Shown one piece after another: positions 44,645 to 53,746 of a DNA stretch of 64,000 bases. The position numbers and the translations under genes were made by a program. Within the stretch, counting starts at the first letter, position 1. The number at the start of each line of letters is the position of its first letter. The notes beneath the pieces were generated by a model. That model was given only the letters and a program-made list of their open reading frames with translations, was not told the DNA's origin and searched no databases. Source of the DNA: Robinsoniella peoriensis (GTDB lineage: Bacteria; Bacillota; Clostridia; Lachnospirales; Lachnospiraceae); assembly GCF_000797495.1 (NCBI RefSeq), contig NZ_JTGN01000004.1, positions 463,017 through 527,016 on the forward strand, in the 5' to 3' direction.

Positions 44645-44766
44645 ATTGATGCTGTCTAATATTTGGGTTTAGATGAGAAAGGACGCCAGGCTGTACGCTG
44701 TCGGCAGTTATTTCAGATGTTGAGATGGATATTAATTTATTTGAATTTTTTTAAGAACTACGTTTC

Positions 44767-44810
44767 AAAAGAACAGCTTACAATTACAGATTGTGATGCT
44801 GTTCTTTTTT
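44767..44810. terminator. Hairpin with T-run in the 44645-45118 gap
   Basis: AAAAGAACAGC pairs with GCTGTTCTTTT around about 20 bases, then TT. It lies 120 bases after the Fe-S protein gene. The rest of the gap holds only a 43-codon open stretch ending near 44950 without a usable start, perhaps a gene relic, and the next promoter. Confidence 0.7.
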
Positions 44811-45052
44811 GATATGTATGGAAAGTTTGAATCCTCATCACAGTACGATTAACCATAACTCCCGGGTTCCACCATTCTGATAAAGATAAATACAGTTTTG
44901 TATCGGAAAATGAGTATTGGAAAGATGAGGTGTGGAGTAATTGCATGGACGTCTGAAGCGTAGATCAGAACTGCGACTTCCAAGGTGATTTTAGAATAAT
45001 AATATCAAATCACTTTTCGAAGGAAAAATTTGCAAAAAGTTTACAGTAAATA

Positions 45053-45081
45053 TTGACACACATCGTCAGGGTTTTCATGAT
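45053..45081 (+). promoter_or_regulatory. Promoter of the WYL-UDG pair with dyad
   Basis: TTGACA (45053-45058), 17 bp, CATGAT (45076-45081). TGAC-N7-GTCA (45054-45068) overlaps the -35 and may be the regulator's own site. Confidence 0.5.
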
Positions 45082-45118
45082 ATGATAGAACTTATCTATA
45101 ACGAAAGAGGTGAATTGG

Positions 45119-46033
45119 ATGTCCGAGGGCCGTTTATTTAAAATTATCTATTATCTTTTAGAGAAAGGGCGGGCAACTGCTCCGGAACTTGCCGAAAAGT
45201 ATGAAGTGTCCATTCGGACTATTTACCGGGATGTGGACATGCTCAGCAGTGCCGGAATACCTGTTTATGTCACAAAAGGCAGAAAGGGCGGCATTCAGTT
45301 GATGGATCATTTTGTCCTGAATAAATCTATTTTATCTGATAGGGAAAAACAGGAAATTCTGATGGGACTGCAAAGCCTTTGTGCAATACAATATCAGGAC
45401 GCGGAAGATATTCTGACAAAAATGGGTGCTGTTTTCCAGACGGCTCAGACAAAATGGATCGAGGCAGATTTCTCACGTTGGGGAATTTCCAGAGAAAATG
45501 AACAAAAAATATTTAGTATTTTAAAACAGTCTATTTTGGAAAGCAGAGTTCTTTCATTTACTTATTATGCTTCCTCCGGCGAACACCTGCAAAGAGAAGC
45601 CGAGCCATTGAAACTAGTCTATAAAGATAAAGCCTGGTATATTTATGCATTTTGCCGCTATCGGTTAGAGAAGAGGCTTTTTCGGGTTTCCAGAATGAAG
45701 AAAATCACACTTACAAAAGAGCAGTTCTGCAGGAAGATTGGAACCGATGATCCGGTATTCCCCAAGTCGGCAGTTATGGGGCAGGTTATGGAAATAGAAT
45801 TGCATTTTCCGGATGAAATGGCTTACCGTATCTATGATATTTTTGATGATCAGGATATTACAAAGCTTAAAAGCGGATATAAGGTGACGGCCGCCGTGCC
45901 GGAGACCCAATGGCTGTATGAGTTTATTATGTCTTTCGGGGACAAAGTGGATATCGTATCACCGAGACAGTTAAGAGAAAACATCATAAAGCGCTGTGCA
46001 AATGCATTACAGCATCACAGGAAGGAGCTATAA
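45119..46033 (+). CDS. YafY-type transcriptional regulator (HTH_11 + WYL)
   Basis: The 304-residue protein has a winged HTH (about 1-60; LFKIIYYLLEKGRATAPELA, VSIRTIYRDVDMLSSAG) and a WYL ligand-binding domain (about 135-230; REAEPLKLVYKDKAWYIYAF, RLFRVSRMKKI) plus a C-terminal extension. ATG 45119 has AAAGAGGTG six bases upstream and is preferred to the GTG at 45110. It precedes a UDG-like gene by three bases. WYL regulators often answer to nucleic-acid-related ligands, which fits a repair-type partner; this is inference. Confidence 0.88.
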   Translation: MSEGRLFKIIYYLLEKGRATAPELAEKYEVSIRTIYRDVDMLSSAGIPVYVTKGRKGGIQLMDHFVLNKSILSDREKQEILMGLQSLCAIQYQDAEDILTKMGAVFQTAQTKWIEADFSRWGISRENEQKIFSILKQSILESRVLSFTYYASSGEHLQREAEPLKLVYKDKAWYIYAFCRYRLEKRLFRVSRMKKITLTKEQFCRKIGTDDPVFPKSAVMGQVMEIELHFPDEMAYRIYDIFDDQDITKLKSGYKVTAAVPETQWLYEFIMSFGDKVDIVSPRQLRENIIKRCANALQHHRKEL

Positions 46034-46036
46034 TAC

Positions 46037-46630
46037 ATGAATATAAAAAATGAATTGGAACGTTTGCCGGGTAAAAGTGTAAATATGCAGTTTAGTAATG
46101 CTGATATTCAGCCTGAAAAAATAAGGGCGATTATGATTAATGAAGTGGTTCCTGCCGATCCCGGACAGGATTTTTATGGCGGTGGGATAACCGCTTATTT
46201 GGAAACGGCAATCCCCTTATTCCAGAAGGCAGGTGCTGATGTACACAACATAGACGATATTGTTGATTTGGGGGTTTATATCACCAATGCAGTGAAAATC
46301 CCAAAATCAGAATACGCAGTCAGCCGGGAAGATATCGAAAAAAGCCTTCCGTTTCTGGAAAAAGAACTATCATTCTTTCCTAATGTAAAAGTAATTATGC
46401 TTATGGGGGATGTTGCAAAAAAAGCATTCAATCTAATAAGTAAAAAGGAGACAGGGAAAAATGCAATTCCTGCTATCTCCACTTATAAAATGCGAAATAG
46501 TGAATTCTTCTACAAAGGGATCCGTTTAATGCCATCCTATATCATGACCGGACAGAATATTTTGATAGAAAAGTCTAAATTTCAGATGGCAGCAGAAGAT
46601 ATTGGAAACATGATTCAAATGATTCGGTAA
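46037..46630 (+). CDS. Uracil-DNA-glycosylase-superfamily protein
   Basis: The 197-residue protein fits the UDG superfamily fold. It has an early strand IRAIMINEVVPADPGQDFYGG (in two adjoining parts), VYITNAVKIPK for the region after the first motif, KVIMLMGDVAKKAF as the buried strand, and LMPSYIMTGQNI near the end, where active UDGs carry the HPS-type loop. The catalytic Asp/Asn of motif 1 and the His of motif 2 are not clearly present. It may be a divergent enzyme, or may bind rather than cleave. It is co-transcribed with the WYL regulator. Confidence 0.65.
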   Translation: MNIKNELERLPGKSVNMQFSNADIQPEKIRAIMINEVVPADPGQDFYGGGITAYLETAIPLFQKAGADVHNIDDIVDLGVYITNAVKIPKSEYAVSREDIEKSLPFLEKELSFFPNVKVIMLMGDVAKKAFNLISKKETGKNAIPAISTYKMRNSEFFYKGIRLMPSYIMTGQNILIEKSKFQMAAEDIGNMIQMIR

Positions 46631-46764
46631 TAATTTAATATAAATAAAGCCATTTGAACAGGATCACAGCGAAACGAAAAAACTCTTTCCTCAAAAAAAT
46701 AGGATAATAAACATTATAAAGCAGGCTTGGAATGATAAAAAACATTACCTAAATATTCTGTGTA

Positions 46765-46794
46765 TTGCACATCAACGTTTCTTAACGGTATAAT
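46765..46794 (+). promoter_or_regulatory. Promoter of the ceramidase-like gene
   Basis: TTGCAC (46765-46770), 18 bp, perfect TATAAT (46789-46794). The leader to the ATG at 46925 is about 120 nt and AT-rich, with no clear fold. Confidence 0.6.
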
Positions 46795-46924
46795 AAAAAT
46801 CAATTGGTAATGTGCTGAAGAATACTAAAATTAATAGATACAGTACGAAAGAATCAGTACAAAAAAATCATATATTATCCAAAAACATAATACTAAAAGC
46901 ATAGAAAGACACGAGGTATCCAAA

Positions 46925-48208
46925 ATGCACACCATAAAAATGGGCTTTTCACAAAAAAACATCACCCCTTCAAATTCGATTCAAACCGTTGGATTTGGAC
47001 GAACGGATGAATGGTCAAAAGGTATTTTACAGCCACTGTATGCACAGATCACTATCTGGGAATCAGATAACGGAATATGCTGCCTTGCCGCGATCGACCA
47101 TATCGGTTTTTCAAAACAGCATGCCGACTTTTTGCGGGATGAAATTGGGAATCTATTATCTGTTTCCAGAGAAAAGGTAATGCTTTGCTTTTCCCATACG
47201 CATGCAGCTCCTAACGATAGCAGTGCTCCGGAATATTTTAAATTCCTCTGCAAACAGGTAAAATCCGGAGTATCAGAGGCAATCCGGGATTTGACACCTG
47301 TATATGCTGCCTGGGGCAACGCTTATACGGACATTGGTGTGAACCGACGCAGCAGTTGTGAGGCATTAGACAGAAGAATTGGTATTTTAAAAATCTGTGA
47401 TGCAAAAGAAGGGGCATTGAAATTAATTCTTCTTCGCCTTACCGTTCACAATAATGTGCTGAAAGCTGATAATTATCTGATTTCACCGGACTTTTTCGGA
47501 ACTGTCCGGGATGAATTACAGTCCCAATACGGGTGCCCGGTCATGGTAACTCAGGGTGCTTCCGGAAATGTGGCGCCAAAGTATTTTAAATCAAAGATTC
47601 TGCCTCCGGATGCCAATGACAGCCGATTTATCCGCTCTGATGCGGCATTAAACGAGATGGCGCAGACTGTGCTTCAGGAAACAGAACCGGTCATAGCATC
47701 TCTCATTCCCAGGAATTTGGAATCTATCTCCATGTATTCCGAAAAAATCACTCTTTTTTCAGATGTTCCATCCTATGACCGGGCACTTGCAATTGCAAAA
47801 GAAGCAGCAAAAGCCTGTGGCATAGATGGAACAGCATGGCTTATGGAAGTAGAGCGTCTTTTACAAAACCAGATTACTGTACAGGAGGAGGAAATAGAAG
47901 TTCAGTATTTTTTCCTGGACACATTTTGCCTTTGTGGTGTGGCGAATGAAATTATGTGTGAATTTGCACTGCGAGTTTCCGAAATGCTTCTAAATGAGTA
48001 CTTCTATTTTGGCGGATATACCAATGGGTGCACCGGCTATTTCCCAACGGAAGAAGAATTCGATAAGGGCGGTTATGAAGTTTATTGGTCCATGCTTTTT
48101 TATTTTAGGTACCATGGCCGTGTCTTTCCGCTGCAGCGGAACTCCGCAGCAGAATTAATCCGATTTATTGCTGATAATGCCAGAGGTATAAAATTCCCAT
48201 TGTCATAA
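46925..48208 (+). CDS. Neutral/alkaline ceramidase-like hydrolase, intracellular
   Basis: The 427-residue protein matches the N-terminal catalytic domain of the neutral/alkaline non-lysosomal ceramidase family. It has KMGFSQKNITPSNSIQTVGF at the start, the zinc-binding-type CFSHTHAAPN, then TVHNNVLKADNYLISPDFFG and CPVMVTQGASGNVAP. True ceramidases add a C-terminal domain and are exported; this one is shorter and has no signal peptide. Such stand-alone homologues are frequent in gut Clostridia, and their substrate is unknown. It should be a metal-dependent amide or ester hydrolase. GAGG precedes the ATG. It is monocistronic. Confidence 0.82.
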   Translation: MHTIKMGFSQKNITPSNSIQTVGFGRTDEWSKGILQPLYAQITIWESDNGICCLAAIDHIGFSKQHADFLRDEIGNLLSVSREKVMLCFSHTHAAPNDSSAPEYFKFLCKQVKSGVSEAIRDLTPVYAAWGNAYTDIGVNRRSSCEALDRRIGILKICDAKEGALKLILLRLTVHNNVLKADNYLISPDFFGTVRDELQSQYGCPVMVTQGASGNVAPKYFKSKILPPDANDSRFIRSDAALNEMAQTVLQETEPVIASLIPRNLESISMYSEKITLFSDVPSYDRALAIAKEAAKACGIDGTAWLMEVERLLQNQITVQEEEIEVQYFFLDTFCLCGVANEIMCEFALRVSEMLLNEYFYFGGYTNGCTGYFPTEEEFDKGGYEVYWSMLFYFRYHGRVFPLQRNSAAELIRFIADNARGIKFPLS

Positions 48209-48299
48209 AGTTTTCATTATGATACTATCATTACAGAAGAGTAGTATTCCATAAAGCTTGAATTACCGATAAATACTTATATCTCAAACTTTTTGGAGA

Positions 48300-48327
48300 G
48301 CTGCGAAATGCATCAGGATTTCGCAGC
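48300..48327. terminator. Perfect hairpin after the ceramidase-like gene
   Basis: GCTGCGAAAT pairs with ATTTCGCAGC around GCATCAGG. No T-run follows directly. It may be a terminator or processing site, or part of the repeat that follows. Confidence 0.45.
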
Positions 48328-48353
48328 GAATGCCCGCGTGCCGCAAAAAAATA

Positions 48354-48519
48354 CTAGAGCGTGTTTGAAAATTCATTCCTGCCATCTGTACGCCCCACTT
48401 TGCGGCAGATTTGCCCCGAATTCAGGTTACGTAGCCCGCTACGCGCCCTTCATCCGGGACAAATCTCCCACAAACTGTGACGCACAGCTGCCAGAAAGCA
48501 ATTTTAAAAAACGCTCTAG
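48354..48519. repeat. Long palindromic intergenic repeat (MITE-like)
   Basis: The 166-bp imperfect palindrome has end arms CTAGAGCGTGTTTGAAAATT and its counterpart ending AAACGCTCTAG. Inner arms include AGATTTGCCCCG with CGGGACAAATCT, and the centre is near CGTAGCCCGCTACG. GC content is locally higher than in the neighbours. An internal open frame (48293-48538) is a by-product. A shortened relative lies at 61135-61190. No target duplication was clear. Confidence 0.8.
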
Positions 48520-48543
48520 AGCATGTGATAGGAGCTAATACAT

Positions 48544-49209
48544 ATGAAATTGTTATTAATAGAAGATGACCGGATCCTGTGCCGGGAGCTTGCGCGGGAA
48601 CTGGGCAGCAATGGGTATGAAGTTAAACTGGCAGATGATTATGACCGGATAGAGGATTTAGTGAAAAAAGGTGATTTTAAGCTTATACTGCTGGATATAT
48701 CCCTTCCTGGCAGGGATGGCTATGAAATCTGCAGAAGCATCCGCCATTTTTCAAAAATCCCTATTATGTTTCTGACCAGCAGGGATTCTGACATGGATGA
48801 GTTGTACGGGATGACTCTTGGAGGAGACGACTTTATCCGCAAACCTTACAATATGCCGATCCTGCTGGCACGCATTGCGGCATTGCTCCGCAGAAGCGGT
48901 TTTGGGTTATCTGAGGACCGCAGGCTGCTCTGGGAGGATTTTACCCTGTGGCCGTCCAAAGGGAAGCTGTGCAGAGGGGAGCGCGAAATTATCCTCACCA
49001 GGCAGGAAACCCTCCTTTTGTCGTATCTGTTTTCCCATCCACAGGAAATTGTTAAAAGAGTGGATTTGATAGAGGAACTCTGGGATAATCAGGTGTATAT
49101 AGATGACAATACCTTAAGCGTCCATATGACGCGGCTCAGAAGTAAGTTAAAAGAGCTGGATGCCGGTGATCTCATCCAGACACGATACGGTCAGGGGTAT
49201 CAGCTTTGA
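48544..49209 (+). CDS. OmpR-type response regulator of a Bce-like module
   Basis: The 221-residue protein has a receiver (acidic pocket E7/D8/D9, phospho-acceptor D51, Lys in DDFIRKPYN) and a winged-helix DNA-binding domain (about 125-220; LTRQETLLLSYLFSHPQEIV, YIDDNTLSVHMTRLRSKL). It overlaps its kinase by four bases. In this family the regulator turns on the neighbouring ABC transporter when a cell-wall-active peptide is present. Confidence 0.93.
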   Translation: MKLLLIEDDRILCRELARELGSNGYEVKLADDYDRIEDLVKKGDFKLILLDISLPGRDGYEICRSIRHFSKIPIMFLTSRDSDMDELYGMTLGGDDFIRKPYNMPILLARIAALLRRSGFGLSEDRRLLWEDFTLWPSKGKLCRGEREIILTRQETLLLSYLFSHPQEIVKRVDLIEELWDNQVYIDDNTLSVHMTRLRSKLKELDAGDLIQTRYGQGYQL

Positions 49210-50204
49210 ACGGGCGGTTATACTGGCAGCAGCGTCTGACCTATATTCTGATTCAGCTGATCGGTCTGTCTGGTGCATGTATCTACTTAAGAGCGTTGAA
49301 GCGGGGATGGTGGCAGATTTTGCCGCTGTTTTTTGTATGTCTGGCGGTGATTTTCTGTTATAATCTGCTGCGTTACCGGAAACAGCGGGCATATTTTCGT
49401 AAAATGGCAGTTTTGGTTGACCAGCTGGATGAAAAGTACCTCTTCCCCCAGATATGGAAAGATGCGAAATCCTATGAAGAAACGGGTTATCTGTGCCTGC
49501 TTCGGGAATGTACAAAATCTATGCTGGAGCAGATAGAGCTTAGTAGGCGTGAGGGCAGGGATTATCAGGAATGGCTGGAAACTTATGTTCATGATATGAA
49601 GCAGCCCATCTCCGCTATTAAATTAATTGCAGAACGGATGCGGACCGAAGACAGCAGGGATATTCTGTTGGAGTTGGAAACCATGAACCACCATTTAGAA
49701 CAGGTTCTCTACTATGGGAGAAGCGAAAGTCCCCATACCGATTTTATATTTAAAAAGGTGAATTTCCTGGATGTTTTAAATGAGTGTTTATCCATGAATA
49801 AGCAAATGTTGATTCAAAACCGGGTGCGGATAGAAATCCCGGAGTTTTTTCCGGAAGTATATGGAGACGAGAAAGGTATTTTATTTTTACTGAACCAGCT
49901 GGTATATAATGCCGCTGTTTATCGGAGAGACCAGGATCCGGTCATTCAGTTTACTTATAGCATTCAAATGGATATTCTGCATTTTTTCATACGGGATAAT
50001 GGATGCGGCATTACAGCGGAAGATTTACCGAGAGTTTTCGAAAAAGGTTTCACCGGAAAGAATGGCAGAAAAAATCTGTGTTCTACCGGAATGGGGCTCT
50101 ATCTCTGTAAAAAGCATGCAGAGGATATGGGCATTGGATTAAGCATAAAGTCAGAGGAAAATATCTATACGGAAGTCTGCATGGCATTACCTTTGCGCCT
50201 GTAG
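49206..50204 (+). CDS. Intramembrane-sensing histidine kinase of a Bce-like module
   Basis: The 332-residue kinase has two closely spaced TM segments (about 10-55) with almost no external loop. It then has a cytoplasmic dimerisation helix with the H-box YVHDMKQPISAIKLI (phospho-acceptor H129) and an ATPase domain (DNGCGI, STGMGLYLCKKHAE). Such BceS-type kinases do not sense the drug themselves; they read the state of the partner ABC transporter. The gene order regulator-kinase-ATPase-permease is the standard one. Confidence 0.93.
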   Translation: MNGRLYWQQRLTYILIQLIGLSGACIYLRALKRGWWQILPLFFVCLAVIFCYNLLRYRKQRAYFRKMAVLVDQLDEKYLFPQIWKDAKSYEETGYLCLLRECTKSMLEQIELSRREGRDYQEWLETYVHDMKQPISAIKLIAERMRTEDSRDILLELETMNHHLEQVLYYGRSESPHTDFIFKKVNFLDVLNECLSMNKQMLIQNRVRIEIPEFFPEVYGDEKGILFLLNQLVYNAAVYRRDQDPVIQFTYSIQMDILHFFIRDNGCGITAEDLPRVFEKGFTGKNGRKNLCSTGMGLYLCKKHAEDMGIGLSIKSEENIYTEVCMALPLRL

Positions 50205-50295
50205 AGACAATTCTTACGAAAAGGAAAGATTTCTGTAAGAAAATATGCTATGTTCCAAAGTGCACAGGCGGTATGCTATATCTGAGGTGATAAAC

Positions 50296-51063
50296 ATGAA
50301 AACTTTATTAAAAATAGAACATATCTCTAAATATTATGGAGAAAATGCAAATGTAACAAAGGCTCTGAATGATGTGGACTTTTCGGTCGAAGGAGGAGAA
50401 TTTGTGGGAATTATGGGTGCCAGCGGTTCCGGGAAAACAACGCTGCTTCAGTGTGTTTCTACTTTGGATGATCCCTCCGCAGGGAAAATATTTTTAAGGG
50501 ATCGGGAGATCACACAGCTGACGGAACAGGAGATTGCACGTTTCCGGAGTGAGCATCTGGGATTTGTCTTTCAGGAATATAATCTGCTCGATACCCTTAC
50601 CCTGGGAGAAAATATTGAACTGGCTCTTACCATACGCAAACTGCCCCAGGAGGAAATAACGCCAAAGGTAAATGCCATTGCGGAAAAGCTGGGCATTCGT
50701 AGTGAACTTCATAAATTTCCATACGAAGTATCCGGAGGGCAGAAACAGCGCTGTGCCTGTGCAAGAGCGCTGGTGAATGAACCGGACCTGCTGCTTGCCG
50801 ATGAACCTACCGGCGCACTGGACTCCGCATCCAGTGCCATGCTCTTGGATGCTATGAAGGATCTGAATAAATCTCTTGGGATTACAATTCTAATGGTTAC
50901 CCATGACGCTTTTACCGCCAGCCACTGCAGCCGGATCCTGTTTCTGCGTGACGGCAAAATCTTTACGGAAATGCTCAGAGGAAATAAAGACAGAAAGAAG
51001 TTCTTCCAGGAAATCCTGGATGTGATGTCCATGTTAGGCGGTGATGTTGCTCATGTACGCTAA
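50296..51063 (+). CDS. Bce-type ABC transporter, ATP-binding subunit
   Basis: The 255-residue ATPase is of the MacB/BceA class. It has Walker A GASGSGKTT, Q-loop FVFQEYNLLDTLTLGENI, signature VSGGQKQRCACARA, Walker B LLLADEPTGALD and the switch His in MVTHD. ATG 50296 follows GAGGTGA; the in-frame ATG at 50245 would add a basic non-conserved leader. It drives the FtsX-type permease that follows and overlaps it by 11 bases. The function is resistance to, and sensing of, peptide antibiotics that bind lipid II-cycle intermediates. Confidence 0.93.
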   Translation: MKTLLKIEHISKYYGENANVTKALNDVDFSVEGGEFVGIMGASGSGKTTLLQCVSTLDDPSAGKIFLRDREITQLTEQEIARFRSEHLGFVFQEYNLLDTLTLGENIELALTIRKLPQEEITPKVNAIAEKLGIRSELHKFPYEVSGGQKQRCACARALVNEPDLLLADEPTGALDSASSAMLLDAMKDLNKSLGITILMVTHDAFTASHCSRILFLRDGKIFTEMLRGNKDRKKFFQEILDVMSMLGGDVAHVR

Positions 51064-53071
51064 ACTTGCCTTGCGTAATGTAAAAAGAAGCCTGGGTGAT
51101 TATGCCGTTTATGTTCTTACACTTATTTTAAGCATTACGTTAATATTCGCATACAATTCCCTGCTGTTTTCCGATGCAATAGCTTCATTTAACAAACTGA
51201 TGGGGCAAATGATGAGTATCCTGTTATGCGTAACGATAATGGTTGTACTAATTCTGGGGTGGCTGATTTCCTACATAACCCGTTTTATTTTTGAACAGCG
51301 CAGCCGGGAATTTGCCTGCTATATGACAATGGGAATGGAACGCAGAACCATGAGCCGTCTTTTTCTGACGGAACAGCTGATAATCGGTATTTCCACTCTG
51401 TTTGTTGGAATTGTATTGGGTAATTTCTTTTATCTTGTTTTAAGCCAGGTGATTTTCCGGATGTTTGATAAGAGTTATTATATGGATTTATCGTTTCAAT
51501 TACCGGCTGTTGGCTTGACCGTTCTCTGCTTTTTTATTATGTTTGCCCTTTCACTGCTGCGTCAGAACAAAATCTTAAAGAAGATTCGTATTAAAGAACT
51601 GATGCATTATGAAAGGAAAAATGAAAAATCCTCTACAAATAAAGGGAAACATATAAAAGCAAAGCTTATTCTCGCAGTTTTGTCAGGTATTTTTGGAATC
51701 CTATGCCTTGGTACTGCATTTGTCCAGAAGTTATCCGGCTTTTTCGGAATCTTTTTAATGGTTTCGGGTGTACTCCTGCAAGGCATCAGCCTGCTGCTAT
51801 TTTACAGGCACCTGTCTGAAAATATTCTGATTCGCTATAAGAAAAATGAAAAACGCCGCCTGCATCATCTTAATATCTTTTTTTACAGACAGCTAACCGG
51901 AAGGCTGAAGACGAACGGAAAACAGATGGGCGTCATTTCCATTCTGTTACTTCTGACCCTGCTGGGACTTGGGGGAGCTGCCTTTATGGCAAATTCGTAT
52001 GAGACTAGTCTGGCAAAATCAGTCCCTTTCGATATAGAGGTTTCCGAACGCTACGGGACTTTGGATATAGAATCCTGCAGAGATTTTGTCAGACAGCGAA
52101 GTACGGTAACAACAGAGCATTCTTATCATATCTATCGGTTAAATGACAGTGAAATTATCGCTACGCTTCTGAAAAAGAAACGGTCCGAAGAAAATGAATT
52201 TGAAGATTTGGCAGACAGCCAGAATAAAGACCGTGCCATACGGCTTTCTGACTATAATGCACTGCTGAAAATGCTGGGCAGGGAAACAGTTTCTTTGAAA
52301 ACAGATGAATATTACATTCAGACAGATGAAGAATATTATGCAGGAAAATTTGAAAAAGCACTTCCTACTCTGATAACCGAAGGAAAAGAGTATAAATTGA
52401 AGGCTGTTCAGAAGAGTGATTTTGCACAAAATATGATTAATGAAAGCGGTACTAACACGGGTTCTATCTTAGTTTTGCCGGATGAAACACTCAATACACT
52501 GACCGGAGAACGGCAGTGCTATTTTGCCATGACAGCAGATCGTGAACAAACGGAATACAAATATGAACTCAGGCAATTTTTAGAGGAAAAGAAAGTAAGT
52601 GAAGGTGCCAGTTTTATTGCAGTATACACTTATGCAGGAGAAAAATCAGAACTTCAGGCAATCTATATGATGCTGGCATTTATCTGTTGTTATGCAGCTT
52701 TTATCTGTATTTTTATCTGTGCGACGATTCTTGCCGTCCAGCTTCTGAGCAGCAGTAAAAAGTACCGCTACCAGTATGAGCAGCTCCAGCGAATGGGTGC
52801 GGGTGACGTGGAAATACGCAGGCTGATTTGGAAACAGACTCTTGTCTATTTTGCAGTTCCAATCATGCTCCCGTTTCTTTTTGTAATTATATATGTAGCG
52901 GGGATCAGTTACTTCAGCCCTGTAGTAAGCAAAACACTGCTATTATCATTTGCCGGGGCAAATGGAATCTTCCTGTTTATATATGGCTGTTATTTTATCA
53001 TCACTTGTCTGCAATACCAGAAAAATGTCTTGCAGCAGCAGAAGAAGCTGCATCTGCGGAATTTATTATAG
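51053..53071 (+). CDS. Bce-type ABC transporter, FtsX-like permease
   Basis: The 672-residue permease has ten predicted membrane segments. The first is near residues 18-38, three cluster from 50 to 170, two lie near 215-260, one near 300, and the last three fall after residue 540. A large external domain of about 210 residues (approximately 315-530) separates segments 7 and 8, as in BceB-type resistance transporters; this domain decides peptide specificity. ATG 51053 gives the usual MYAKLALRNVKRS start; an in-frame GTG lies at 51041. It forms one operon with the ATPase, kinase and regulator. Confidence 0.92.
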   Translation: MYAKLALRNVKRSLGDYAVYVLTLILSITLIFAYNSLLFSDAIASFNKLMGQMMSILLCVTIMVVLILGWLISYITRFIFEQRSREFACYMTMGMERRTMSRLFLTEQLIIGISTLFVGIVLGNFFYLVLSQVIFRMFDKSYYMDLSFQLPAVGLTVLCFFIMFALSLLRQNKILKKIRIKELMHYERKNEKSSTNKGKHIKAKLILAVLSGIFGILCLGTAFVQKLSGFFGIFLMVSGVLLQGISLLLFYRHLSENILIRYKKNEKRRLHHLNIFFYRQLTGRLKTNGKQMGVISILLLLTLLGLGGAAFMANSYETSLAKSVPFDIEVSERYGTLDIESCRDFVRQRSTVTTEHSYHIYRLNDSEIIATLLKKKRSEENEFEDLADSQNKDRAIRLSDYNALLKMLGRETVSLKTDEYYIQTDEEYYAGKFEKALPTLITEGKEYKLKAVQKSDFAQNMINESGTNTGSILVLPDETLNTLTGERQCYFAMTADREQTEYKYELRQFLEEKKVSEGASFIAVYTYAGEKSELQAIYMMLAFICCYAAFICIFICATILAVQLLSSSKKYRYQYEQLQRMGAGDVEIRRLIWKQTLVYFAVPIMLPFLFVIIYVAGISYFSPVVSKTLLLSFAGANGIFLFIYGCYFIITCLQYQKNVLQQQKKLHLRNLL

Positions 53072-53128
53072 TATAATACTTTAACCTTCAGTGCTGATCC
53101 CTCGAATCATCAATATGAGTGTTTTACG

Positions 53129-53220
53129 CTGTACAAGGCAGATGCCCGATAGAAACTTGTACAGGGCACATCATCCCCTTGCGTTGTTCCAGCAGGGGAT
53201 TGTTGGTGCCGGTACCGGCA
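53129..53220. other. Three consecutive hairpins with pseudoknot potential
   Basis: Hairpin 1: CTGTACAAG (53129-53137) with CTTGTACAG (53156-53164). Its loop has TGCCC (53143-53147), complementary to GGGCA (53164-53168) just outside the stem. Hairpin 2: ATCCCC-TGC with GCA-GGGGAT (53173-53200). Hairpin 3: the perfect palindrome TGCCGGTACCGGCA (53207-53220). The block lies between two convergent genes. T-runs flank it only weakly (AAAAAAG at 53228, a U-run for the minus strand before the block). It could be a bidirectional terminator or an RNA of unknown kind. Confidence 0.45.
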
Positions 53221-53251
53221 GTGGTATAAAAAAGATATCATTCACTTTGAA

Positions 53252-53746
53252 TTAACATTCAGGTTCCGTTTGTGGTACGAAATTTTCAAGCTGCTTTTTG
53301 AATAAAGACCGGAAAACCAGTCTCACAAGCGGACCTGCAAAGAAAATCTGCCAGCACAGTGCCATTGGAAAGTTCATGGCTGTTGTCTGAAACCAGACTG
53401 CAACAATATCTTTGCCGGGATTTTTAAATAGAATGGTTGCTGCCAGACTCATAAGGGGGCACATCAGGCATACGATCATGGAGGAAATTGCCAGCAATAT
53501 AAAAATCGGGCGGTCTTTTGGGGTTACAATACGAAATGCAAGCATGTGGGACAGTTTTTCGACTGCAAAAAATTCCAGTATAAATGCAAGCGGCCACATA
53601 ATGACCAGTTCATGAAACGCCAGAAGGAATACCTCGTTTGTCATTCCCCCCCGATTGATTGCTATGTTATAACAGATCATAGCATAGACCATGGCGAAGG
53701 CCATGAGAATTGTGAAAATAATATTTTGTGCTTTGGTTTTTGGCAT
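53252..53746 (-). CDS. DUF2798-type membrane protein
   Basis: The 164-residue protein has four hydrophobic segments with the DUF2798 pattern: MAFAMVYAMICYNIAI, a conserved WPLAFILEFF region, an Ala/Met-rich third helix, and TTAMNFPMALCWQIFFAGP near the end. Function is not known for the family. The start is taken at 53746, with AAAGGAGA ahead on the minus strand; an open frame runs to 53896 without a site. It follows the MATE pump gene on the same strand and may share its transcript. Confidence 0.8.
   Translation of the reverse strand: MPKTKAQNIIFTILMAFAMVYAMICYNIAINRGGMTNEVFLLAFHELVIMWPLAFILEFFAVEKLSHMLAFRIVTPKDRPIFILLAISSMIVCLMCPLMSLAATILFKNPGKDIVAVWFQTTAMNFPMALCWQIFFAGPLVRLVFRSLFKKQLENFVPQTEPEC

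Noticed and set aside
44758-44946. Minus-strand open frame of 62 codons
   Set aside because: It runs through the terminator hairpin and has no ribosome site or family resemblance.
48293-48538. Plus-strand open frame of 81 codons
   Set aside because: It lies almost wholly in the palindromic repeat, has no ribosome site and resembles no protein.
50296-51063. ATPase for the sugar importers
   Set aside because: Its sequence and operon place it in the Bce-type peptide module, and it lacks the long C-terminal regulatory domain of MsmX/UgpC-type ATPases.
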